Shown here: piece by piece, positions 13,401-28,400 of the stretch
Layout: the number at the start of each line of letters is the position of its first letter
Position numbering within the stretch: position 1 is the stretch's first letter
Assembly (NCBI GenBank): GCA_963693285.1
Contig: OY848926.1
Location: 5,626,501 to 5,690,500 of the forward strand
Reading direction: 5' to 3'
Source: Xestospongia muta
Lineage: Eukaryota > Porifera > Demospongiae > Haplosclerida > Petrosiidae
DNA length: 64,000 nt
Made by a program: the position numbers and the translations under genes
The notes under the pieces: model-generated
Database searches by the model: none
The model's input: the letters and a program-made list of their open reading frames with translations, nothing else
What the model was told of the DNA's origin: nothing

Positions 13401-16400
13401 ATGCTACAGGTGTATCTATTAAGATCTCACAGAGTTGAGTATGTACTTCCCAACTGTGAACACCTACAAAAGGTCATTGTGTTACAAATACATTGTACAC
13501 TATACCTGCAGTGTGTTTGGCACTCTCTAATTTTGAATCAATGGCTTCCTTTACCAACCAAAAGAAAGGAAATTGACAGGAGAATTGTTTCATAGCTGCT
13601 ATTCCAGGTATTCCTACTCTGTGAATAGTTGGCTGAAATTCATGATACTCTATTCCTTTGCCCATTGAGAAACTCTCATAACTAAATTGACATAGTTTAT
13701 CATCAGAGAACACTTGAAGCCACAACTGTTCCAATGGATTGACCTCTTCTTGTCTAGGATGACTACAATTGTGATAATAAGATAAACTGTGAATGCTCAT
13801 ATTAATATACCTAGGTTTTATGAGGTCTAAATTTGAGTAGTGATCTGTAAATGAGAGAATGGCTGCAAATATTGGTACAATGACTTCATCAAGTCTTCTC
13901 TCCAACACATTCTGAAAAGTTCCTCCAATTTGTAGTTTTCGACCACTCAATGCTTCCTTAAGTACCCATTCCTTGTCTTGATGTACAGTGTCTCTCTCTT
14001 TTAACACATTCCTAATGTGTTTTACTAGTGCTCCATAAAAGGTATGATCATCTATTTAAAATCAATAATATGATGTGGCATTATCATAAAGTTACCTAGA
14101 GGGTAAGTAGGATTCTGGGGAATCAGACTAAATAGTAATCTAACTCGATGAGCAGCCCAGTCCTTCCTAGCGTCATCATTCTCTACCATTCTAGCTACTG
14201 CAATTTGAATACAGTTATAGAGACGATAGCATTGATTATGATGTACTCTAAGAGGTCTAGTCACTGGTGAGTTCTTTATCAAAAAAATAAAGGTAAGAAG
14301 CTATAAAAAAATTATGTACCTCATCTTGAACTAAATGAATCTTTTCAGTTGAGTCTTCTAGCAATTGTGTTGCTTCAAAAGATGAAGGATCAAATAAAAT
14401 ATGTAAGCTTAAAGATTCTGTTTCTACTTCCATTTCATTATTTCTCTTATCTATATCGTTGATTGCCTTCAGGGGCTGACCACTGATAAGTTCTAATGCC
14501 TGCTCATTTAATTCCAAATCTTTAATCTCAGTGATATTTTCTCCTTCACATTGTTCTTTGTTCTCTCCTCTTCCACTCCAAGACTCTCTAACTATAACTG
14601 GTTCCTTATAAGGTAAGAAATCTCTGTTATAAAACAGATCACTTATAGGAGCACTCAGAGCATCATTAAGAGTTAGTGCTGTCTTAGGAGGAGCTCGTAT
14701 ATCATCTATATGAGCTGATATCCAGGAACCTCCTTGAAATCCTACAAAGGAAGAACTGTGTTTGTCTGTCTCCCCAGCTTGACGAGGAAGATGAATGATG
14801 AAGAGAACATGAACAAAGTCTTGTTCATCATTCCACTGATAATTGGCTTTTTCTCTCTCATCATCAATACGATAGCGAGCACAAGCTATAAGATCACCAA
14901 ATAAGTGACCAGAATCACACTGGATTATCAGGAGTGTGTCCTTCTTGTTGTGTTGAGAGAATGCAGGACTATATGAAGTTCATAACTGTCCATTAATATA
15001 ATATAAATTATTTACCTAATTTTATTACTGAAGTCCATTTCTGTATCAAATTCTTGAAGTAAGAAACACAAGACCTGATCTTCTCTCATATCAATACACT
15101 GACATAATTCATTGAGCTCTTGGCTAGACAGAAGATGACTATGAGTAGTCACCTAATAATAACAGAATAAAACAATATACTAATATTATAACTGACTTGT
15201 ATTAGAAGACCACAGTTATCTTCAATATGACTACCATTATTAAGATGATGAACAAGGAACTGGACAATTGAGCCATGATGTTGTTCTGAGAGATATATCT
15301 GACTTAATTCTTCATAGTTATCAGCAATTGCTGTACGGCATAGTCGAATGAGTGCATCTGGTGAAGCCATTTGTAAGAGAATTCTCTTGCTTCTAGCTAA
15401 GACTGCTTCCTTCCATTCTTTAGAATTTTCATCTTGTTCTGGACTCTCTTGATAGAGTTGTTGAGTAGCAAGGAAGATCACAGAAGCTGGGGTATCACTT
15501 TGGTAGCCAACAAAAGCATCATGTTTATTAAACCTTATTAAACAATCATAAAACTATTTTCTAATATCTACAACAAAACATACTTTGTATCTCCTTCAGT
15601 AACTTTACTAAACTGATGTACCCAGTTAGAGAGCTCAGTAAGTACTTCTTTCTGCCAGTCTAGTAGTACTGTCTCTGTTAGTACAAAATGTTTCTCAAGA
15701 CGATTGATAAGAGGAGTTGGAAACTTCTCATAAACTGTGGTTTTCTCTGCTATCAAAATGAGCCTGTAGACATTTTAATATATTAAACTACACAATAAAT
15801 AATTTGTCATACTTAAAGTTATTGTGTACACGACATTTAACTCTGTGGGTTTGTAGACCCAAGTCTACATAACGTTGACCTCCCAACTGGATGTAATATT
15901 GGTTTAACAGGTCATACAAGCTCTCATACAGGTTTTCTAAGTTAAGAAGGATGACAGTACGACCCGTTTCCATACAAATCTTAATTTGATTGATATTACG
16001 ACAAACTTGAGTGTATTCTCTGTCTTTTGGGAAAGAGCTACCAAATAAAACAAATGGTTCCATTCTTTGTACAATATGTGTATTCTCCTCCAATCTGTCA
16101 AATCTCTCTTGATTGACAGCCATTCCTACCTCCTCTTGAAGATAGTGTTTGAGTACTTGTAAAGCAGCATAGTTCTCTGTTAGGAATAAAAGATAACGAT
16201 TCTCTCTGTAAGAAAAAGAAAGAATTGATTTTGAAATACAATAGCAAGTCTCTGATGTACCCATGCCAAGAAGTCTCCTTGGTCTGTAGACTTCTTCTAA
16301 TAAGTCCAAGAGGAGAACAATCAGGAGAGAGAAGTTCACATTCCTACAACACATCATATATAACATTCTCACAATTACTAGTTTACCATTTTACTCAAAC

Positions 16401-19400
16401 CAATCAAATCAGGTTGATCCTCAATGTTCTTCAAAAATCTTTTAAATATCTTGAAAGTGTCAAAATCCTCTAGACCTCCAAAATTTCTTTTTATAGCATG
16501 TTGTAGTTGAGGTCCTGTTGGTGGCTTTTGGCTTTTCTGACACATCCAGTACAACATTTTGATGAGACTGGAGTTATATTGACTTTAACAATAACATTAT
16601 CAATAATGGTACCTATAGAAATCTCTTAGACCAAAGAATGCTTTATTAGCTTTGTTCTGTTCATCACAAATAGCTTTGTAAGCAGCTGCTAATGGCTGAA
16701 AATAAGATTTTAATCTTCCTGTGACAGGATCATCAGGACGATTAGAACATATTCCTCTGAAGAAATATAATACTAGAACAAATTAAGAAACTAACTGTAC
16801 CTTGCAGAAAGTTCAAGTTCATTCTTATCAGGGTCACCACGAGTTACCATAACTCCTCTATTCATTTTAGCAGGATCTAGTGCCCAGTTTGAAATACCAA
16901 TAAATGCAACACGTTGTTCACGTTCTATGATCTGATAGATAGATTGAATATCTCATAATATCTTGACTAAGGTCTTGTTACCTGTTTAGAGTCATCAGCT
17001 CCCTCAGTACCATCCTCTAAAAGTGGATGTAGAGCTTTCAATGGCAAGTTAGGAGAGTCTTCAGCTAATCCAACTTCATCTAATACTACAACTGATACAT
17101 ATTTAGTTATATCTTGTTTCTTTTGAAAGCTCTTGGCAGAGTTGAATATTTCAATGACACTTTCAGGAGTAGACAGCTGGCTACATTGATAGGAGAACAT
17201 GTGGACCTGGACAAAGAAGTTCAACATGATGCTAATTTATAAATTTAAACCTCTTTAAATTCTTTCATCAGTTCTTTTTCAGACGATCTTCCCATCATAG
17301 AGTCAGCCACAATAGATTTGGCTAAAGACTTAGAACTTCCTGGTTTACCCACTAAGAAGAGAGGGATCCTTAACTCAATGCAAATTGCCATCATAAAAAC
17401 ATTTTCTCTCAGAGCAGCATTCTTAGCAATATTTGGACCTAACTTCATGTTGTCTAAGAGAACATCTTGACACCTAAAAAAGGAGAGGTCAACATCTTTA
17501 AAAAGTCTCTTTTATATACCATCTTAATTCATTACAGAACTGTTCTGCTCCTCCAGGTACTTCTAGTGGATCCTTAAACTGTTGTACTACACCATGTTCA
17601 TATTCCTTTCTGTCCTGTAGTCTAGCATGATAGCAAACACAAACAGCTAATATTAAAGCACGAGATATCTCATCAACTGCTAGCTTATTCTAAATTGTGG
17701 AATAGTCATCACCTATCAAGTATTATATCTTACTTCAGCCTGAGCTTTATTAAGAACTTCTTGTATAAACATGTGTTTCTTCTCACAGAAATATCTAAAG
17801 ACAATCATTACACGTTCAACATCTCTTAGACTAACAAAACTGCATTCATCCTGAGAAAAGTAAAGAACTATGTACTCCATCACTTAATGTGTCAATTTAC
17901 ATTTCTTTCCTTCATATATTTCTGTGACCAAGCTAAGACATTAGCCACTGCATCAATAATTTCAACTTGTCCACTAATTTCAGGTATGGTCTGACATCTA
18001 CCCTTGACAATTTGTTTAGTATAATCCTTCTCTGTTTCATTGTTTAGTTGACCAAAATCATATACTAAAGGTCTCATACTAGGAGGTAACTCAAGTACTC
18101 TGTAGACTAGTTGACGAAGAGGAATTTTACCTGAAATATTGAAATCAATTACTTAATATCTAAATTTCTTAATATACTATAAACTTGGGGAGTATTAATA
18201 CTGGTACTTGATTTTGTCATTACAATGTAATGGTGTATTCATAAGGTATTATACCATATAGGTTAATTTGCATTAACAGAAAGTTACCACTTATTTGGGA
18301 CATCTATTTATCTATTTATTAGAGATATGATAATAGCAGAGTATTCATACTCCTGAGGTTATAGTATCTATACATGCCTAGTTTTTGCTGTACTTCAGTA
18401 GCTTTAACATAAAAACCTAATCCTGCAGACTCAAGTTTCTTAATCATATCGTCAGTGTGTCTACAGGAAATAACAATCAATAAATTATATATAAAACCTA
18501 TATCTTTTACTTTCTATAAGGATTACAAGCAGCAATAAACTTGACATCAGCCTTGATAGATCTACCATGAATACGACGATCACACATAACTTCTTTGATC
18601 AGTCCAATAGCTTCTGTTGTGTTAGCTTCATCAAAAAACAGTACAGTATCTATTTCATGATCTTTCCTGTTCTTATCAGCAGTTTTTTCAGCTTCTTCTA
18701 CTTTCTTTACTATATCCTTTTCTGTAGTACCTCCATGAATCTAAAGTCATTAATATTACTATCATTACAAAGCATTAACAGTAATAATACCTTCATAATG
18801 AGCATATTTTTTACACGTTCTTTTCCTTGTATACATCCTTGAGCAGCAAGATCACACATAAATCTTATGAGACGAGTCTTGCCACATCCAGTCTCACCCA
18901 TAATAACTACTGGAATATTACATCTAAAGAAGATTAGATAACAATGTCCAATCATTACAAACATACCTAAATCTCATGTGGATTGCCATTATTTTGATGA
19001 CATTGTCTACAGTTAGAACATATGTAGGGTCTGGATCAAGACTCCATTCTAGACCCATCACCATTCCTATCTTCTGTATCATTGTAAATTTATCCCAAGT
19101 TTGATAGTTCTCTGATAAATCAACTTGATTATGTAGAAGACCATAATATAATTGACGAGTTAAGGCTGCTGTCTCAATGACTACATTTTTAACAGGATCT
19201 CGAAGGTCTCCATTGCGAGTTGCATTAAATCCTACAAATGTAATACTCATGCTATCTTCATTGAAGAAAAGATAAGGATGGTAACTGAAATAAGACAAAA
19301 GAAATTTGTAAATTATTGTAATTGTCAACGTGTTTACTTTTGTTCCCATTTTTTTCTCATATCAATTTGATATTCCTCAAGTTGCTCATGATCAACAATT

Positions 19401-22400
19401 ACTTCCTCATTCTCTGTAGCTACTTCACCTTTCAATGAGGAAGTGGCAAAGTCCTAACAGTATTATAAATATATCTATCATTAACATTGTAGATTGTCAT
19501 TGTCATTACTTTAGACATTCTGATCATAAACTTCACTACAAATGTCTTCAGTCCAGACATCACATCTCCAACTATATCTTCATTACAAAAAATAGAACTT
19601 TCACAGTTTCTCAACTGGGTATCCAAAAATCCAATGAAGTGTCTCAATTCTGACCAGGAAGGATCTCTTACTCCACATTGACTGCCATTGTATCAACATG
19701 ACTGTAACATGAAAAATTGATTATGTTTACTTACGCCAAAAGTATTTGCAGACATTCCACGGGTTTTCCCTCTACTGACTCTGGCATGTAAGAAAATGTG
19801 TCAAGTGATATGTGTTCCATATGCCTGCGTAAATACTGGTATACTCGTTGGAAGACAGGACTCCTGAACTCTCTAGAATCCATACTACATTTCATAGGAT
19901 CTGCAATAACAATATGAAGTAGTAGATAAACTAAGATGTAAAAGCTATTTACCATCTGATTCATTTTGTAACATCTGTAATACATTTCTTGGTGAGAGAC
20001 ACTCTGTTGTTGGTAAAATATCAAGTAGAGAAATAGTACATTTAGCAACTTTAACTTCACTCTGTAATATTGTAATTGAAATAACAAGAATTAAAATCAA
20101 GGTTACCTTTGGTACTGTCACTTCAATAGCATATAGGTGAGCTGGATGACATCTCCAGATTCTACCCTGACTGTCACAGACTGCTTGAAGTATTAATAGA
20201 GAAAACAAAACAGTGTCAACTTGTCTTAATACCTATTGAGTTATTATAAAAATAACATCAGTGAAAGAGATTTAGAAAGTCTTACACTAGGTGAAATATC
20301 TATGTGAAAGATGATTGTCTGTCCACTGTCTTGGTCAGTCATCTTCTCTAATGGATGTTTGAGTGCTTGTACAATGGTATCAAATGTGACCTTTGGACCA
20401 TGAGCTGGTATTATAACGTGGTGAGGTCCTTGTTGATCAGTTTTCGTTTCTAATTCCTCAGTCAAACGTTGAATATACAATGACTTGCCCATGCCTGCCC
20501 TCTCTGATTTAACTACTCGTACATAGGAGCTAAATTAGAGAAATTGAAACCTAAGTTAGTATATCTTATAAATTCTTACTTTTCTGAATCAACAACAGAA
20601 GCTAGTATTCTTTGTCCTCCAAGTTTACTCTGAGGTCTTTTGGGCCAACTAATGAAGTGACTTCTAAGATATTGTGAAAATTTTTGAACAGAAAAAAGAA
20701 TAGTAAAAGGTCGTCGATAAATTTGTAACTTAGAAATCATGTGAGATTTATCTTCATCTTCCTTGCTACATATGATCACCAACTTGTAGTCTGAGAAAAG
20801 TCAGAAACATAACATTGTAGATTTAGTGTTCACTTACTACTTTGTCCTTGTGAGCAATTAAATAAACTTCTCAGTGCCTTATCACAAACTTGATAAGACA
20901 ATAGCTCAGCATGAACTAGACAAAATATTCTGAAGTGGTTAGGATCTCCCATAGCTCTCTTCCATAGTAGAGTCACTTCTTCATCTGTAGTGTGTTCACT
21001 ACATATTAGAACTTCTTCATGAGTAGGCAATGGTAGTTTATCATCCTCCATATAAAGAGACAAGACAGTCTTTAGAACAGTATCTTTGTGAGAAAAAACA
21101 TTATAACAATATCAGTATAATAGATGATGATACCTGGAGTGGCCACAAGTAAGTTTGGTTCTCCTCTTTTGAGCCCTTCAGGAAATGGTCTACTTTTATC
21201 AACTGAATCTAAAGATCAAAGTTAAAAATACATTCAAAATATTGCAAAATACCTCTGCAGTTATTATTAAGTTTTTCAAGAGCTCTACCAAGCTCAACAA
21301 GTGAAAGATATTTTTGAGATGATGTATCACTGCATACAATTTCCATATCAGTAACACTAAAAATACAATATCAAGTTATAACTTTAACATCTGTAACTTA
21401 CCCTCTTACAGGTGAAGTGTCAGATCCACCACTGAATTGACGACTATATGTTTGTTCTCCTTCCAAAGCCATTCCACTCTCTTCAATTACAACCTCATGA
21501 TGCTTTGGAAATAGCTCACTAAGTTCCTCTGGATCATCTTCTAAGCAATGTAAATAATCCATAGCTTTCCTTGTGCTGTCAGGATATCGTTCTACAGCAT
21601 CTTTACATTGTTCTAATGGAAATCCAGCTCTCAATAGTTCCTTAACAATGGGATGATTTTCATCAACTGGTATATGCTCTCTGATTATCACCTTTGGTAT
21701 TGATTTTTTATGTATCACAGCCTCTTGTTCTGACTCTACAAAAGGTTCAAAAGATTGCTGTGTGTTAATTTCATTTATTGCCATATCTTCCTCCTCATTC
21801 TCTGATGATATATATTCATCCTCATAACTGTACTCATCTAAATTAGCTTCACTCTCTCCATCACTGTCAGAGAAATCAAAATCCTCTTCATGATCATAAC
21901 ACCATTTGAGAACTGCTTCTTCTAGGTCAGATTTTGCACACTTTTCAAATGCAAGAAGGATAAGCTTTCTTGAAAAATCAAAACTCGCTTTTAGGTTATT
22001 TAGTATAACCATTTGTTCCTCTGTCAGATCACTTTCATTTAATTGAGGGTGGGGACCAGATGAAGTGGCTTTCATTACAATGTCCAGCATGTCACATTTA
22101 GCACTTACTGATGGCTGGTTGTCAGAACTGTATGATATATTCAGATCATCATCTAATTCATTAGTTGTAGCTAGAACGTCTTGAGTGCTGTTGTGAGTAG
22201 TAACTTCCATTTCTTCATTAACAGAAAAGATATCTCTCAAATGAGTTTCAACCATCCTTTGATTTATTTCCTGTGACAAACATTGCAGTAAAGCTATCAC
22301 TTCTTGTTTCATTGGCAATTTATGGTCAGGATTTTTAAAAGGACCTAGCTCCTTGCGAAGCTGTAGAAGTTGTTGGGTTGTATAATAATTCAGTGAATAA

Positions 22401-25400
22401 TATTCCTCCCGTCTTTCTTCCACTGTTTTTTTCCACTTCTTAAGATCATTTTCCATTTCATGCAAAATTTCTGTTAACTGGTCCACAACTCCATCAAGTT
22501 TACAGGGAAACTTCAACACCCATCCCATATACTTAATGTGGCCAGTTAGTTGCAAGTCACTTAATACATCTGCTATGCGACAAACAGTGTGGAACACCTA
22601 ATTAGAAATTTGTAATCAATGTAAAACCTGAAGCTGCCATGTACAGTATATAATATGTCACTTACATTTAAGAAATGAACAACTTGTTCTCTCTCTTCTG
22701 ACTCTCTTCCAGTTATCAAAACAAGTTTGCTTTCCAAATCTCTTAGCTCATCTAATGAGTACTTGAGTTGTGGTAGAGGCTTGTCATCTTGTTCCAAGTC
22801 CATTCGAATTAATTCTGACAGCTTTGAATGAACTCCCAACAACCTAGTTCCAATTGTATAACATCCATAATCCTTGATATTCTTCATCTGTCCAAAAGAT
22901 GACTTCTCTACAGAGCCCTGAGTGTCCTTTACTGACTGATACCAGTCAATGCATTTAGCACAGCCTTTCTGTATAGTCACAATAATAAGTTTAGCACAAA
23001 TATGTATTTGCTTACCATCATTTCAGGTAGCTTTGGATAGTGTATTAAAGCATCCCACAGAGACTCACATCTTTTTACTAGCTGTTTGTAGCCTGTCTCA
23101 GGAGGTAGTTGGTAAATAAGTGAGGCAAATCTGCTACCAACAGTACGTAAATTAGACAAACGATCTCGAGTGAAATCATCCTCTCCACCAGCAGCAGTAG
23201 CAAGGGCAATAGTAACAAAATGTTGCAAATCTTGCACATCTATTGTAAATAATGATAGAAGAGTATCTGCTCAACAAACTATAAAATATGTACCTTCTGT
23301 CTCATTTCTGATCCATTTTACAATTTCCTGACTCTCTGCAAATACTTTTAGACATTCAAGTTTTCGAGGATCAGAGCTAATACCATGTAAGAACCTTCCA
23401 GTATTAATCAAATCATCAGTAATAAAATCTAAGCTCTTGTCATGTATTGATGTTGTGAACTAATTAACAATGAATTAAGCAACATAGATTTAATAAGAAC
23501 TCACTTTAGCTGCTAGTCCCTCGACTATTTTAAAGTCTCCTGTAAGTTCTAGTGTGACCTTCAAATCCAAAAATGCTTTGGCAGCACTTGCATGCTGTCG
23601 AAGAGAGCGATATACCTGCATTCTCTGAACACAGCTCTCAATCCATTTGTCATCTGGTATTCTTGCCTTTGTACAATGACAAATACCCTTTTCTAAATAT
23701 TTAATTTCTGATATTAGTTTGTCTTTAGTATAGCTATCAAGAAGTTTATCAACTTCATCCAATCTAATACTTTCATCCTGTAAACTTTCAAGAAATGCAC
23801 AACACTTCATAAAGGCAGGTTCCCAAACATGTTTCACAACATCAACAAGTTGTAGTGGCCTATTCTGTACATTCTTTTTTTCAGTATCCCAGTAATCATT
23901 GAAAGTGTTGTTTGGGTATAATTTAGTTAGTACTGTAAACTGAGATATAATAGGAATCAAAGGATCAGCCAACTGAAAGTAATGATAAGTCATTGTCCCT
24001 TCAGCTTGTTGGCAAAGTGATGAAATACGTTCCATTTCAAAATTCGTGTCTAGTTCATCTCTGATATCTCTAAGGTCTATGAAAAATTAACTATTCTACA
24101 TCATTAATAACATTAAACTTACCTGGAATGTTTAGATAATTAAGATGCTGAACAAGTGTACTTAACTTCTCTTGATATTCCATAAAAGCAGAATATTCAC
24201 AAAGTCGGATTTTTAATGATTCACTGATGCTCTCATAAGAAAAAATTAATGCTTCTGGATTATCAGTAGGCTGCTTTGTTTGTGAAGTAATTGCTTCACA
24301 CAACTTCTGGACTTCATCTTTTTTGTTCTTCAGTTCCTTCAGGACATTAGCAGTGACAGAACCATCTAGTACAGATGAGCAAACACCGGTGAAGATTGTG
24401 TAAGCAGTATCACAAATTTGTTGATCATCTTCAGAAAGACCTTCTGTTGTGAATGATTGTTGCTTAACTACAAAGTTTATATTACAACAATATGTAGCTA
24501 TCATAGTTATAATATTCAGACCCACCATGCATTTTTAGAAATGTAGGCCAAAGTTCCCATAAGAGAATATCGTGAATGGAGAATTGATGAGAATTAAAGT
24601 TGGGATATTTCTTTTTTAGCATACTTCCAAGCAATTTTGACAGGTTTTTTGACTGTTCCAATTTTGATACACTCCAATCATCCATTCTACCCCCCTACAC
24701 AGAACAAAGAATTATGAACATTGACAAAGACATCTAATTACTGGCTTAAGAACAAGTTGCTCAAGGCTCTGTACAACTTCATTAAGCAACAGATCTGTTA
24801 TTAATGGATTAGTATTATCACGGCCTTCAGCTCGAGTTAAGAGTTCAAGTTTCCATTCTGAAGACAGCTAAAAATATGAAGAAAAAAATTTAGGTATATA
24901 CAAAGCACATGCACACAATTACATTAACTACTCGACTTTGAATGATATCTAGAACCATAGATTCCCAGTTACTTCGAAGATCAGCAGGGCAGTCAATAGA
25001 AAGAACATGATCCCACAACTATTCAGAAAAAATAGTGTACACATAATAATGTATAAAATTATTAGACCTCAAATTCTTGTTTTGGATACTGTAGTTCACG
25101 CATGTTATAATTAAAAAATGATTGCTGGACTATACTGTTTCCAAAATGAGAACCTCCAATGATAGAACTGACATAACATTTCAGACACTTCATCAGTAAA
25201 CTGTACACTTCGTTTTGTTTTCTTTTTATAAGCTGATAAGATTCCTCAGAGTTATCAGTATTTTTGACAACCAAAAACAAAACTTGCAGTGTCAATGAAA
25301 AACTGTCCACAAAAAGTTCTGAATATGTTCGTTTGTCCTTCGTAAAAACTTCTCGCACATTTGACATTAAAAGACATGTTGCATTTAAAATATCTTGTGC

Positions 25401-28400
25401 TTCTGGAAAACTATTATGAAAAATAATTATGATGAGATAACATGTCTATACAACATATATTAAGCCTTACCTTACTTCACTAGATAAAGTTTTTTTGGTA
25501 ATAACAGCAACAATTACTTTCGCCTATACAACATGAAAAATAATTCAATATACATAACCATGATGTGCTACAACAAAGACTTACATATTCTTTTCTCAGA
25601 GATGATGGATCAAATCTCAAAATGTATGCTATCCTTGAAATTGAGTAAAACAGATGAAGTTTTGAAAACAACTGCTGGTACTGGATGATTGGACATGTGT
25701 GTACAAACTGTGGCAATAGCAATGGGTCCAAGTAGAAGAAGGGTTCCAAATGATGGTAAATTTCTAAAAAACTTTTCAAAGAAAATTGATAAGTATACAT
25801 AATTAATTACAATTTTACCTAAATTTCAGATTTGAGCCAGCAAACTTTAGCTTGTACAGTAGATTATCATTATCTTGGTTGAACCATTTTACATCTTGCG
25901 GACTTTTTGGAGGACTCCCAAATGGTTCACTTTTTCCACTAATAATATGATAAATAGCTAATACTTTGAAACAAATTGTCAAATAATCAGAGGCAACTCG
26001 TACATTCATCAGACGATTACAATATTTACTAACCCCTTGTAGAAGAAGGCCCCTATATAAAATTTAGATTAATTATGTTTGCATTATGTTAATTAAAGCC
26101 AAGTATTACTTTGATTCACTATTCTGTTGGAACAATTTTGTCAATATATCAAGCTCATGGCATTGACGATTACGAATGTCTGGTTGAAAATCAAATAACT
26201 GGAATAGGTCTGCAACTGATTGATGACGTATTTCATTAATTTCAACTTTTTGGAGATAGCACACAATCAGAGATGCAGAAATAATTCTTTTAATAGAACT
26301 TCTTTCCTCAGTAGAATTGTTGTAATGCTCAACAACAGATAGCATCAATATCTTGAAGTTCTAAATATTTATAAAATTATCATGATTATCTTATGATGAT
26401 ATAATCACATACTTCTTTAAGATTCTTAGATTTCCATACTTTGGAGTATGTGAATAGTTTCTTTGGAGTTCCATCTTGTATGCACAATTCATGCAAACAG
26501 TGATATATTTGATGTACATCTTTAATTAGGTCATCTGGTTTGATTGCCATATCAATAACACCAGTTTTAAGAACCTTTAAATGGTCATTGAGATACACTT
26601 CTAAACAAGTTTTCCTAATATGTTCCATGTCAGGTAATGGAAAAACATCATCAGAGTCAGGCAAAGTGGCTTCTGGTGATTCATTTTTAGTGCTCTGATC
26701 TGCTTGTGAGAATCCTGGAAGCATTCCTTTAATAGAAGACCATGCAGATTTTATACTTTCCCAAGTACTCTTTGCTTCCTGAATTTTTGCTTTTGGTAAA
26801 GATGGATAGATTAATGTATCGAATTGATGATATACTCCTGTAAGTACAAATAAAACACTTGCAACAAATGATTGGTAATTACATATAATGACCTTGAGGT
26901 GGATGACAACCAACAGAAAGACGTAAAACACGATTTACAAAATCACCAGATACACCTTCAAATGAACTATAAATATACTCAAATTGAGCATCATTGTATC
27001 CAGCATTAATGGTTTTAGGTGTATAAACACAGTATTTGTATTGAATGTCTCCATATACATCAATATGATTTACTTTTAGAGAGCAGTTTAGTTCCAATAA
27101 ACCATGTCCCACATCTCTATGATATTGAAAAAATTATAAACTGAATCAGATTAACATTTATATTCATACCTGACAATTACCATTGGTCCACAATCAAATT
27201 GAAAGTTACCAAGCCTACTACTGCCAAATCTTATATACACATCTGAAATGTCATCCCATTTCCAAAGTGGAGAAGGCAAAAGGGCATGAAAAACAATAGT
27301 TATCATGTTTTCAGGTTCACTTTCCTTGAAACCAGGAAGAGTAGTTGATATATTTGGTCTAATAATAATACTATAATAGTATGGGACACAACCAATAATT
27401 GACTTACCTGTTAGTAATTACCTCCTGTATTTGTTTAGTATTAATAGACTTGCTTTCTGAGTTTTTGTCTTCTTTTTCTTGGTTTTCGCTTTTCTTCTTT
27501 TTATTTTTACCTGTACCAGAAAAAAGTTCATCTTGTTCATCAGAAGGTTTCTTTCGATAAACCACTGATTCCTATATAAGGATGACAAAATCATAATTTG
27601 ATATGCTACAATTTTGTATATATACCTGTGATCCACTTTCATTTGTTGTGGAAGATATATTATTAGGATTTGCTCCACTTAGACTACTCCCATTTGGTTG
27701 ATGTTGAGATTCAATACCAGGTGGGGAAGAAGAATAATCTGAATTAGGCTCTCCTCCAATGAAAGGATGAGATGAAGCTGTTTCCAAAGGAAGCTTGTGT
27801 GGTACAGGAGAAGAAACAGGAGTGTCAAAAACTTCAGAAGAACTTGTCACCTTTATAGACACATGTTCAGAAGTGTTATTGTTATTATTCTCCCTTGACA
27901 CAGTGGTCACATTCGCTTCATTATCTGAATGAGAAATGGATGAATTGTCAACAGGAGCAGCAGAATCATCATCAGTGTTAACACTTGGAGGTGGAATTTT
28001 ATCATCAACTTTATCATTATCTTCAATGACTGGCTTTTTGGATGTAAGTGGCTCATCTTGATCTGTTAGCAAAGAAATGTCAGCTTCCTCCTTTTTTCTT
28101 TTTCTCTTTTGCATTTCTTTGGTTATCTCATCTTTTGTCATTGTCAACTGAACAGAGGATTTTTCTTTTGGATTTACACCTTCCCTGTTAAATTCTGACT
28201 GAATCATAGATCTCAACGATTCAGCTCTGACTTTAGCAGAGTCATTTTCAACCTTGTTGGTAATAGAAGATCCAGACTGGGATGTTACCTTGTCATCTGG
28301 AACTTGAGGTAATTGTAGAGGGCCTGGTGATTGAGATGACACAGTAATTGACTGATCACTACTAGATGAGCCAAATATCATTTGGTTATTTGAATTTATT

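Larger units (their letters stand above)
10376..21170 (-). repeat. Inverted duplication, left arm (core of copy B)
   Basis: On the minus strand this arm is nearly identical to 53540-64000 on the plus strand, including most introns. For example, the intron after VATPG and the exon KLPLPTHEEVL match, and the exon around GNSGxLKVVHYNTSTV runs on identically into the intron. Similarity falls off sharply to the 5' side near 21170. The arm may extend further on its 3' side, because the right arm is cut by the window edge. Confidence 0.85.

Noticed and set aside
13401..13595. Plus-strand frame opposite the E3 shell of copy B
   Set aside because: Shadow of a real minus-strand exon, without conserved motifs.
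12300..14000. Search for a RING finger in copy B
   Set aside because: Single Cys and His residues occur but no CxxC...CxH...CxxC...CxxC series, in copy B or in gene D.
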